From Treponema sp. (GTDB lineage Bacteria > Spirochaetota > Spirochaetia > Treponematales > Breznakiellaceae): DNA of 17,940 nucleotides. The position numbers and the translations under genes were made by a program. Below, piece after piece: positions 8,246 through 15,057 of the stretch (position 1 is the stretch's first letter; the number at the start of each line of letters is the position of its first letter). The stretch covers positions 1-17,940 of the forward strand of contig JAIWNU010000125.1 of assembly GCA_020216655.1 (NCBI GenBank). The letters run 5' to 3'. The notes beneath the pieces were generated by a model. It worked only from the letters and a program-made list of their open reading frames with translations, did not search any database and was not told the origin of the DNA.

Positions 8246-9487
8246 CTATATAAAACGGATGTGTATTTCCTTAAGATACTTTTCTTCCAGCAATCCCGCT
8301 ATACGTTTGATGATATTCCTGCGTATTTCCAGTTCTACCGGCATGGACGGATCCTGGTGGGCTTCGTTAATCTTGGTCCCCACCACAAATTCGATACAGT
8401 CCGAGTTTAATAAGAGTTCCACAAGCTGGGTCGCCGGGTTGGACCTAAGCCGGTCAGGGCTCGCCGGATTTTCCAGAAGTTCCGCTGCGCGGCCCAGGGT
8501 GATGATTCCCTCGGTAACCAGATCTGCTCCCTCCATAAGGGAAGCGGGCGGAATGACCGGGTCTATATTTTTTAAGTTCACTTTGATGGATAGTCCTAGC
8601 TCACGGGCAACAATGCTTGCCGTGGTTCCGCCGCAAAGGATCTTGGAACCCTGAAAATCCCGGAACATCCGGGCCATTTCCGCATCCCGCCCCGGATCGA
8701 TGGAAGGCCCCGACATGAGAAGCAGCCGCCGGGGCTTACGGAAATAAATAACCGCGCAGGTAATGTCATCCTTAGGCTGATACGCATCGTGGGATTCCGC
8801 TTCTTGTACGACCGCCTGGGCAAGCCTGCGGGCAGAAATATCCGGCGTTTCTTTGAGGAGCTTCATAATATAGGACTGGACCCGGGGCACGCCCCAGCCT
8901 AAAGGATAGACTTTACTACCCATACCAGACTGGGAGACCCCATCGGAAAAAAACACAAGCCGGTCTCCGCTTTTAGCTTCAAATTCGCTGTAGTGCATAA
9001 CTGCCCGGGATAGGAGCGACACCGATCCGCTTCTTAAAGGGGCTTGCGCACGCTGCCTCCGTGAACCAGGCCGGTCGACCGCAATATCGTGCTTGAGCGG
9101 TTCAAGTAGGACCGGCTCAGCGGCCTGACGGAAAAGAAGATAGGCCGGATTGTCATATTCAATGATTTTTACTCTGCTCTGGCTGTCTATATCCGCCAGG
9201 GTAAAGGTTGCGTAACTAATGCCCCGCTCCTTGCAAACCGGCAGGGTCTTCATAATTATCCGGGCAGCCTTGCGGAGCGGAATGTCCTCCGCCACAAAGC
9301 GGGCGGCCATGGTGGCAGTCAGGGTTGCCAGGACTCCGGCCTTAATGCCCGACCCGAGTCCATCGGAAAGGACTGAAATAATGCGGCCATCGTCGGTTTT
9401 CCGAGAGAGAAATACGTCTCCCTCGGCGCCCTGGCCCTGTTTTTTTCGGGCAAAATGGGCAACCTCGATAAAAATGGATCCATTCAT
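8246..9487 (-). CDS. PP2C/SpoIIE-type serine phosphatase with extra C-terminal domain
   Basis: A 413-residue protein with a PPM (SpoIIE) phosphatase domain at residues 1 to about 250. Metal-binding motifs are intact: GDVFLS (Asp24), SDGLGSGIKA (Asp42), FSDGVSQSG (Asp182) and KDDITCAVIYF (Asp240/241). Such enzymes remove phosphate from Ser/Thr of partner proteins, classically anti-anti-sigma factors, under control of a sensor. Residues 253-413 are a separate domain (SGPSIDPGRD, then LCGGTTASIVARELG and TEGIITLGRAAELL), which I associate with phosphatases located beside sensory hydrogenases but cannot name. Its start overlaps the sensory hydrogenase stop (ATGA), with GAGAGG 7 nt upstream, so the two are translationally coupled. 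I infer it is the output of that sensor. No anti-sigma or STAS gene lies in the window, so the target is unknown. Confidence 0.9.
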   Translation of the reverse strand: MNGSIFIEVAHFARKKQGQGAEGDVFLSRKTDDGRIISVLSDGLGSGIKAGVLATLTATMAARFVAEDIPLRKAARIIMKTLPVCKERGISYATFTLADIDSQSRVKIIEYDNPAYLLFRQAAEPVLLEPLKHDIAVDRPGSRRQRAQAPLRSGSVSLLSRAVMHYSEFEAKSGDRLVFFSDGVSQSGMGSKVYPLGWGVPRVQSYIMKLLKETPDISARRLAQAVVQEAESHDAYQPKDDITCAVIYFRKPRRLLLMSGPSIDPGRDAEMARMFRDFQGSKILCGGTTASIVARELGLSIKVNLKNIDPVIPPASLMEGADLVTEGIITLGRAAELLENPASPDRLRSNPATQLVELLLNSDCIEFVVGTKINEAHQDPSMPVELEIRRNIIKRIAGLLEEKYLKEIHIRFI

Positions 9488-11247
9488 GGCTGGGCCTCTC
9501 CGCCGCTGCGGGATGAGCCAGTATGCTCAAAGGATTCGATAATTGAGTTAAGGGTTGCCTCGGTTTCTGCCGCATTCTCACCGAGCAGAAAGGCGATTTT
9601 TTGTACCACCGCCAGGTTTCGGGTTATTACTTTACGGGCCTGGGAAACAATACGGTCCTTTTGTACCCAGGGATCGGTAACATCCTGGAAGACGCCCCCG
9701 GCATAGGCCCCCCGTTCAATCCCAAAAATGGTCCCATGGAGGATCCGGTTGTTAAACCGTATGTCCCGGTCAATTGCCTCTGCCCCGTCGAGCACATCAA
9801 GAAAGTACCGGGAAAAGGGGAGGAGTTTTTCCAGGGCCGCACCTTCCAGTCCCGGCTTAGCCTCCCAGAGCTGCAGGGCCTCTTCGCCCAGGAGGCGGGC
9901 AAAGTTGTAATTGCATTCCACAATGGAAAGCCGGGCATCCACGATAACAACTCCGCTTGGAATTGCCCGGATAAGGCCGTTAGCCTTTTTCTGCGCCAGT
10001 TTACGCATATAGGACACGCACATATCCGATTCCGCCCTGCCAGCCAGCATGGCCCGGGCAAAGTCCCGGCAGGTATCGTAGCCGCAGCCGCCGCAGTTAA
10101 GCTCATCTTCCCGGTTGTACTTACCAGTCCGCCGCAGGGCCTCCGCCAATTCCTGTTCGCTGCAGCTTTCCGCCGCTACGGCCCTGCCCGTCCACCGCTG
10201 CGCCAGAACCGGTCCATGGCCCTCCAAAGTTTTCACCAGATCCCCCGCCGACCGGTTCTGGCCGTAGTCCAGCACAGAGAGCCGTTTATTTATAGTGCCG
10301 GTACGGTTTTTTGACCGGGGCCCGTTAATGCAGCCCCCGGGACAGGCAAGCAGCTCTAAAAAAAGCGGTTCCTTGAGCCTTCCCTTACTTAATGCGTCCT
10401 CTACATCATCCAGAGCGCGGGCAATTTCCTCTATGCCGGAAAAGGACATAAACCGGACCCCTTCGGGAACCTGCCAGCTTTTTATAGCCGCAATCATACC
10501 TCCATCCACGGGGTACAAGGCACCTTTGCCGGCCCGTTCGGGGATAATGCGAACATCAGGAGCCGCTTTTACCAGGGGGAGGTGAATATTTGCTTCCGAG
10601 AGCCAGGTCCGCAGGTCTTCAAAATCGATGGCCACAGCCACATCTTGGCCCTGTTCGTCGGCCTCCTGTTTTTTGGAAATACAGGGACCAATAAATACAA
10701 CCGCGCAATCATCGCCATACAGACGGCGAAGCATCCTGGCCTGGGATAAAAGGGGGCTTGCAAGGCTCGTTATCCTGTCAGCAAAGGCAGGCCGGTATTT
10801 GGCGATAAAATCCACCACCGTAGGACAGGCGGAGCTCATCAATATGGATCCCCCCTGGGCTTGACTTAATTGAAGCGCCACTTCCTTTGCGACCAGGTCC
10901 GCCCCCCAGGCCGTTTCGGAAACCGCCCAGAATCCGAGGTGCACCAATGCCGAGGCCATGCGATCCAGGTCTATGCCGGGAAATTCGGATGCGAAAGAGG
11001 GCGCCAGGGACGCGATAACCCGTTTTCCCGATTCAAGGAGTTTCCGGGCCCGGCCCAGATCGTTTCGAACCTTTTTGGCCCCCGCTGGGCAAACTTCCAC
11101 ACAGTGGCCGCAGAGAATACAGAGATCCCTCAATACCGCGGCTCTTCCGTTTTCCACCCGTATGGCTTTAACCGTGCAGTGCCGGACACATTTGTAGCAG
11201 TCCTGGCAAACGGTTTTTTCTGTATAAATGGGATTAAGGACATCCAT
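9484..11247 (-). CDS. Sensory-type [FeFe] hydrogenase homologue (HydS-like) with Fe-S and PAS domains
   Basis: A 587-residue soluble protein. Two ferredoxin 4Fe-4S motifs (Cys14/17/20/24, Cys43/46/49/53) precede an H domain with SSACPTVV (Cys141), GPCISKKQE (Cys189) and ACPGGC (Cys302, Cys306). All four H-cluster ligands are kept, but Ala140 replaces the proton-relay Cys, a change reported in putative sensory hydrogenases such as HydS of Thermotoga maritima. Next comes a 4Fe-4S domain (Cys385, 388, 393, 410), a PAS domain (about 422-525) and a C-terminal helix (530-575) likely used to contact a partner. It likely senses H2 or redox state and signals to the phosphatase encoded directly downstream (4-nt overlap). 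The start at 11247 lies 6 nt after the preceding stop with a poor ribosome site, so coupling to the upstream gene is likely. The order resembles hfs-type clusters of thermophilic clostridia. Confidence 0.9.
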   Translation of the reverse strand: MDVLNPIYTEKTVCQDCYKCVRHCTVKAIRVENGRAAVLRDLCILCGHCVEVCPAGAKKVRNDLGRARKLLESGKRVIASLAPSFASEFPGIDLDRMASALVHLGFWAVSETAWGADLVAKEVALQLSQAQGGSILMSSACPTVVDFIAKYRPAFADRITSLASPLLSQARMLRRLYGDDCAVVFIGPCISKKQEADEQGQDVAVAIDFEDLRTWLSEANIHLPLVKAAPDVRIIPERAGKGALYPVDGGMIAAIKSWQVPEGVRFMSFSGIEEIARALDDVEDALSKGRLKEPLFLELLACPGGCINGPRSKNRTGTINKRLSVLDYGQNRSAGDLVKTLEGHGPVLAQRWTGRAVAAESCSEQELAEALRRTGKYNREDELNCGGCGYDTCRDFARAMLAGRAESDMCVSYMRKLAQKKANGLIRAIPSGVVIVDARLSIVECNYNFARLLGEEALQLWEAKPGLEGAALEKLLPFSRYFLDVLDGAEAIDRDIRFNNRILHGTIFGIERGAYAGGVFQDVTDPWVQKDRIVSQARKVITRNLAVVQKIAFLLGENAAETEATLNSIIESFEHTGSSRSGGEAQP

Positions 11248-11253
11248 AACAAT

Positions 11254-11514
11254 CTACCAATCCATAGCAGCCAGGAGATCCTGCAGTACCATAGGGCTCA
11301 CATGCCGATGAATTTCTCCGTCTATAATTACAATGGGCCCATCTTTGCAGAAGCCTTCGCAGAGGGTACCCGTCACTTCCGCGTCCGCAAGCTCCGCCCG
11401 AATTTTCTTTTCCTGAATCAGGCGCTGAACCAGTTCGGCATTCACGCTGTTCCCCCGGGAAAAACAGGAGCTTCCCATGCAAATAACAATCCGATGCGGC
11501 TGTGCTGCAGTCAT
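11254..11514 (-). CDS. Thioredoxin-like [2Fe-2S] ferredoxin (NuoE C-terminal type), first copy
   Basis: An 86-residue protein with the [2Fe-2S] cysteines Cys12 and Cys17 (CMGSSC) and Cys52 and Cys56 (CEGFC), spaced as in the thioredoxin-fold domain of NuoE and the clostridial 2Fe-2S ferredoxin. No NuoE N-terminal helical bundle is present. It is the first gene of the hydrogenase operon and likely exchanges electrons with the sensory hydrogenase that follows 6 nt later. The start at 11514 has AGAGGA 4 nt upstream and lies just behind a good promoter (11533-11561). A longer reading from 11592 would place that promoter inside the gene and add a Lys-rich stretch unlike the family, so I reject it. 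Confidence 0.87.
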   Translation of the reverse strand: MTAAQPHRIVICMGSSCFSRGNSVNAELVQRLIQEKKIRAELADAEVTGTLCEGFCKDGPIVIIDGEIHRHVSPMVLQDLLAAMDW

Positions 11515-11532
11515 ATCATCCTCTCGTGCTTT

Positions 11533-11561
11533 TATATATAATTTTTTATCGATAAAGTCAA
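11533..11561 (-). promoter_or_regulatory. Sigma70-like promoter of the hydrogenase operon
   Basis: On the minus strand TTGACT (11561-11556, 5/6) and TATATA (11538-11533, 4/6) are 17 bp apart. Transcription would begin near 11526, giving a leader of about 12 nt that contains the AGAGGA ribosome site of the first gene. The 83 bp between the two divergent starts holds no obvious repressor palindrome and none of the GGTACT half-sites found at 13508. Confidence 0.6.
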
Positions 11562-11597
11562 GACGATATGTTTTAATTTGTTGACCTTTCATAGGCC

Positions 11598-12842
11598 ATG
11601 GCCTACTATTACCACATGTATCGCTGGGACATCGTAAAGCAAATAAAACCGCTCTGCCTGTTCATCAATATAAGCCTTTTTTATATTGCATTTTTTCAAT
11701 ATATCATCGATGGACGTCCAGAGGGGATTCCCGATTTATGGGATGCCCAGTTTTATTTTCTCATTGCGCTGGCCTTTATATTTTCCCTACTTGCCGTAGT
11801 TCTTGCAGGGCGGCCTGTTGCTGCGATTCCCGGCTTGTTACTTTTAGTTACCATTGTAATCGCGGTCACCCCCGAAGGAAGCCGAATTGGTATCCGGCTT
11901 TCCCTGTTTGCCGCCGCAGCAGCTACCTCCGGCTTTTGTATTCCCTTTCCCTTTAATGCGATAATGATTCCTGCAACCATTTTTGCAACCCTTGCATCGA
12001 TTCGTACCGAAATTGCCTGGGATTTCTGGCTTATTAAACCTGATTATTCTGAACGGTTGGGAAGCATTTTTGTAATCGGTGCAGTCGGTATTATTTCCAC
12101 AACCCTTTCTGCCGCCATCAGGACGATCAAAGAACAGCAAACCGAAATCGGGAACCTGGAAAATACAATTGCCCAGCTTACTACCGCAAATATTGGGTTT
12201 CAGGAATACGCAAAATATATAGAAGAACAATCCCGAGAAGTGGAGCGAAAACGGATTACCAAGGAGATTCACGACATTATCGGTTATACCCTCACAACCG
12301 TAATCATGCTGTTGCGGGAAGCAAAACTCTATATAACTGAAAATTCGCATATCAAAGAAGTTCTCGATCAAGCAGATCAACATTGCCAAAGCGGACTCGA
12401 AGAAACACGGCAGTTTTTAAGAATCCTAAGGTCGATTGAAACAACCAAAATCACTTTAGTGGATGCGATTCGTAAATTAGCAAGTTCTTTCCAGAATGCT
12501 ACTGGTGTACAAGTTCAAATTGATTTTGGAAATGCTATTTATCCCGTAAATGAAAATATACAAAATACGGTCATCAGACTATTGCAGGAGGGGATGACCA
12601 ACGCCCTGCGGCACGGAAAGGCAAGCCGCATAACGATCTCGCTTTGGATACATGAAGGGATGTTAATTATAGATATGATGGATAATGGCCGCGGTACTAC
12701 TCAATTCAACGAAGGTATCGGATTAGCGGGTATGAGAGAAAGCATCTCTGCTCTGGGCGGACAATTTACCGCCGGTCCCATATCCGGCGGTTTTAAACTG
12801 ACGGCCCATATTCCCATGCAAGGGGGTAATAATGAATCATAA
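11598..12842 (+). CDS. Sensor histidine kinase, HisKA_3 (DesK/NarL) type
   Basis: A 414-residue inner-membrane kinase. The first 175 residues hold about six hydrophobic segments (near 17-37, 51-70, 73-90, 97-115, 118-135, 155-173) with short loops and no large periplasmic domain, so the signal may be sensed within the membrane. A coiled coil runs from 175 to 217. The dimerisation box RKRITKEIHDIIGYTL carries the phospho-accepting His225 next to Asp226, as in the DesK family. The ATP-binding domain shows EGMTNALRHG (Asn335), DNGRG (362-366) and GIGLAGMRE (373-381). It would phosphorylate the response regulator encoded next, whose start overlaps its end by 11 nt. The ribosome site before 11598 is weak (TAGG, 2 nt spacing); the in-frame ATG at 11616 has none. 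The gene is divergent from the hydrogenase operon. Confidence 0.93.
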   Translation: MAYYYHMYRWDIVKQIKPLCLFINISLFYIAFFQYIIDGRPEGIPDLWDAQFYFLIALAFIFSLLAVVLAGRPVAAIPGLLLLVTIVIAVTPEGSRIGIRLSLFAAAAATSGFCIPFPFNAIMIPATIFATLASIRTEIAWDFWLIKPDYSERLGSIFVIGAVGIISTTLSAAIRTIKEQQTEIGNLENTIAQLTTANIGFQEYAKYIEEQSREVERKRITKEIHDIIGYTLTTVIMLLREAKLYITENSHIKEVLDQADQHCQSGLEETRQFLRILRSIETTKITLVDAIRKLASSFQNATGVQVQIDFGNAIYPVNENIQNTVIRLLQEGMTNALRHGKASRITISLWIHEGMLIIDMMDNGRGTTQFNEGIGLAGMRESISALGGQFTAGPISGGFKLTAHIPMQGGNNES

Positions 12843-13503
12843 CACCATCAGAATAATGCTTGCAGACGATCAGGTGCTCTTTATCCAAAGCCTCAAACGG
12901 GTAATTGAAAGTCTGGATCAAGATATAGAAGTGGTCGGTATTGCCTATGACGGGGAAGAGGCAATTCGAATGGCCCGGGAGCTCCAACCCGATATAACCA
13001 TTCTGGATGTGCGCATGCCTAAAATTGATGGTGTCCACGCGGTTGAACATATCCGGAATCTTCACCCTCAGAGCAAAATCATCATGCTTACCACCTTTGA
13101 TAATGACGATTATGTTCATGAAGCTTTGGCTAAAGGGGCCTGCGGTTATCTCCTAAAAGATATTGAACCCCAAAAACTGGTAAACGCCATACGGGCAGTC
13201 GCGGCCGGAACGGTTCTCATGTCAGAAACTATTGCAAATAAAATTATTGCCCAAATGATTTCACAAACACAGGCAAAACCAAGGTTGATGAAAAGTTATC
13301 CGGACTGGTACCACGAATTAAGTTATAGAGAACGAGAAGTGGCGGTATTGCTTGCAAAAGGACTAGATAACCATGAAATATCCAACACCATGTTTCTCGC
13401 AGAACAAACAGTAAAAAATCATATTTCATCTTTGTATAAAAAACTAAATGTAAAAGATCGTACTTTGCTCATACAAAAACTAAAGCCCCTTTTGGAACAA
13501 TGA
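12832..13503 (+). CDS. NarL/FixJ-family response regulator
   Basis: A 223-residue DNA-binding regulator. The receiver domain (1-125) has Asp12 and Asp13, the phosphorylation site Asp59 in ILDVRMP, Thr87 and Lys109, all the conserved switch residues. A LuxR-type helix-turn-helix (163-220) contains LSYREREVAVLLAKG and TVKNHISSLYKKLNV, the recognition helix region. GGGGG sits about 6 nt before the start, and the 11-nt overlap with the kinase gene ensures paired production. Partner kinase and regulator are both complete, so a working two-component system is expected. The three-half-site array that starts 5 bp after its stop is the obvious candidate operator, which would make the downstream sugar transporter its target; the divergent hydrogenase operon is the other neighbour. 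The signal is not known. Confidence 0.94.
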   Translation: MNHNTIRIMLADDQVLFIQSLKRVIESLDQDIEVVGIAYDGEEAIRMARELQPDITILDVRMPKIDGVHAVEHIRNLHPQSKIIMLTTFDNDDYVHEALAKGACGYLLKDIEPQKLVNAIRAVAAGTVLMSETIANKIIAQMISQTQAKPRLMKSYPDWYHELSYREREVAVLLAKGLDNHEISNTMFLAEQTVKNHISSLYKKLNVKDRTLLIQKLKPLLEQ

Positions 13504-13507
13504 CACC

Positions 13508-13537
13508 GGTACTAAAATCAGTACCAAAATCGGTACT
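13508..13537 (+). promoter_or_regulatory. Three alternating GGTACT half-sites, likely operator
   Basis: GGTACT (13508-13513), its reverse complement AGTACC (13520-13525) and GGTACT again (13532-13537) are separated by two identical 6-bp spacers, AAAATC. Each neighbouring pair is a perfect inverted repeat, and the half-sites repeat every 12 bp, slightly more than one helical turn. A TAAAAT box (13555-13560) lies 17 bp beyond the third site, so that site occupies the -35 position, where the match to TTGACA is poor (2/6). This is the layout of an activator-dependent promoter. A regulator dimer array, most simply the response regulator encoded just upstream, could bind here. The downstream pair could also fold into a weak 6-bp hairpin followed by TTT. 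Confidence 0.55.
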
Positions 13538-13640
13538 TTTAAGCATTCCCAACTTAAAATACCAATCTTAACATGTAAAACAGAAACACGGCTTTTGGCC
13601 GCAGCTTACCGACTACCTATTAAGATGGAGGAACCCTTTT

Positions 13641-14972
13641 ATGAAGAAATTACTAGGCCTTGCACTTGTCTTTTTAAGCCTTTCCGGGCAGCTCTTTGCA
13701 GCAGGCTCACAGGATACCGCCTCGACCGCACAGAAGAAACCAGTAACATTAACCCTTTGGACCCACGAAGATCCAAACCGGCAAAAAATGGAAGAACAGT
13801 TTGCTGCGGAATACATGGCTCAAAATCCCCATGTTACCATTAAATACAGTGTATTTCCTTCCACAAAAATTCAGGATCTCATTTCATCTGCCTATGCCGC
13901 GGGGAATGCCCCCAGTATTTGGAACCTTGAACTCCAGAAAGCCTATCCTCTCTTTATGCAAGGACTGGTAGCGCCTATCCCAGTACAGGCTCTGGGCTTT
14001 AAAAATGAACAGGCCCTTATCGATTCCTACCTTCCAGGGATGCTCGACCCGGTTACCGATAAGGACGGAAAATGGTTCGGGAAAAAGGGTAAAATTTATG
14101 GCCTCCCCCTCGAAATGGTTAACTACTGCATTTATCTGAACAAGAAAATCTTCCGGGATGCAGGGCTGGATCCAGAAAAGGACTATCCCAAGACGTGGGA
14201 AGATGTGATGAAAGTTTCTGAAAAAATCGTAAAACGGAACGGTGACATTATTATCCGCCGGGGCTTTGATTTCCGATACGGAGATTACCTTATTTCCTGG
14301 GTACCCATGGTTGAACAGCTGGGCGGAAAGGTAGTCAGCGATGACGGAAAAGAAGCAATTGTAAACACCGAAGCATGGATTAAGGCATTGAAGTTTATGC
14401 AGGAATGGGGTCCCAACGGTAAAAATCTTGGCGGACCCACATACCCTGTGGCCCGGAAAATCTTTGACAACGACCGGGACGAAATTGCCATGCACCTTTC
14501 CGGGCTCTATCAAGAAGCCCGCATGAAAACCGCCAATCCAGATTTCTACAACAGCAAGGACTGGATGGTCATTCCTTATCCGGTTTTTAAGGGAGGAAAG
14601 GATATCAGCAACACCTACTATTTCCAGTACTATATGGTCAATTCCAAGATTCCTGAAAATGAACAGATTGAAGCCTGGAAATTCGTTGGTTATATGCTGA
14701 GCCATGGGGATATGTACCTGGAAAAGGTAGCCCTCACCCAGCCGACCAAGAAAGTATTTGAAGGAGAGGTATTCAAGAGCATGCCCTACAGCAATGTTTT
14801 TGCAAACGATCTAAAACGGGCCAAGGTAGTGTACCATTCTTCTTTCAGCTGGCGGGTCAACGAACTTATTAAAGAGGCAATCGAAAATGTTATGATGAAC
14901 AAGGTAGATCCTGCTGTTGCGGTTGCCAAACTTAAAAAGGACACACAGGCTTTGGTAGATGAAAATCGCTAA
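13641..14972 (+). CDS. ABC transporter sugar-binding protein, family 1
   Basis: A 443-residue extracytoplasmic solute-binding protein. The signal peptide is MKKLLGLALVFLSLSGQLFA, with a likely signal peptidase I cut after Ala20 or Ala21. No Cys is present, so it is not a lipoprotein and should be free in the periplasm. The mature protein begins with TLTLWTHEDPNRQ, and IYGLPLEMVNYCIYLNKKIFRDAGL is the hinge-region pattern of the oligosaccharide/glycerol-phosphate (MalE/UgpB) class. GGAGG precedes the ATG by about 9 nt. The sugar cannot be predicted from sequence. It heads a three-gene operon with two permeases; the promoter region is the 137 bp upstream, which contains the GGTACT array. A stable hairpin follows the stop, which may allow more binding protein than permease to be made. 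Confidence 0.93.
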   Translation: MKKLLGLALVFLSLSGQLFAAGSQDTASTAQKKPVTLTLWTHEDPNRQKMEEQFAAEYMAQNPHVTIKYSVFPSTKIQDLISSAYAAGNAPSIWNLELQKAYPLFMQGLVAPIPVQALGFKNEQALIDSYLPGMLDPVTDKDGKWFGKKGKIYGLPLEMVNYCIYLNKKIFRDAGLDPEKDYPKTWEDVMKVSEKIVKRNGDIIIRRGFDFRYGDYLISWVPMVEQLGGKVVSDDGKEAIVNTEAWIKALKFMQEWGPNGKNLGGPTYPVARKIFDNDRDEIAMHLSGLYQEARMKTANPDFYNSKDWMVIPYPVFKGGKDISNTYYFQYYMVNSKIPENEQIEAWKFVGYMLSHGDMYLEKVALTQPTKKVFEGEVFKSMPYSNVFANDLKRAKVVYHSSFSWRVNELIKEAIENVMMNKVDPAVAVAKLKKDTQALVDENR

Positions 14973-15004
14973 GTAAAAACCTTTAAACAGAAACCTTTTA
15001 GTAA

Positions 15005-15027
15005 GCCGGCAGAGTAAGTCTGCCGGC
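15005..15027 (+). other. Strong intercistronic hairpin after the binding-protein gene
   Basis: GCCGGCAGA (15005-15013) and TCTGCCGGC (15019-15027) form a perfect 9-bp stem with a 5-nt loop. No T-run follows (CCTATTCG), so full termination is unlikely. The hairpin is best read as a 3' stabiliser or partial stop that raises binding-protein mRNA over permease mRNA. A short direct repeat, AAACCTTT, lies just before it (14977-14984 and 14991-14998). Confidence 0.7.
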
Positions 15028-15057
15028 CCTATTCGCTGCTAATCGGAGGAACAATTC

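Noticed and set aside
9601..10314. Long open frame on the plus strand across the sensory hydrogenase gene
   Set aside because: It is antisense to a gene with clear motifs, has no ribosome site, and its translation shows no domain; it is a by-product of the GC-rich codon use of the minus-strand gene.
11515..11592. N-terminal extension of the first [2Fe-2S] protein from an upstream ATG
   Set aside because: The extension would contain the operon's promoter boxes and adds Lys-rich residues not seen in the family; a good ribosome site precedes the shorter start at 11514.
13520..13540. Intrinsic terminator after the response regulator (AGTACC/GGTACT stem followed by TTTT)
   Set aside because: The stem is only 6 bp and AT-containing, and the third, upstream half-site with an identical spacer is not explained by termination; an operator fits better, although weak termination is not excluded.
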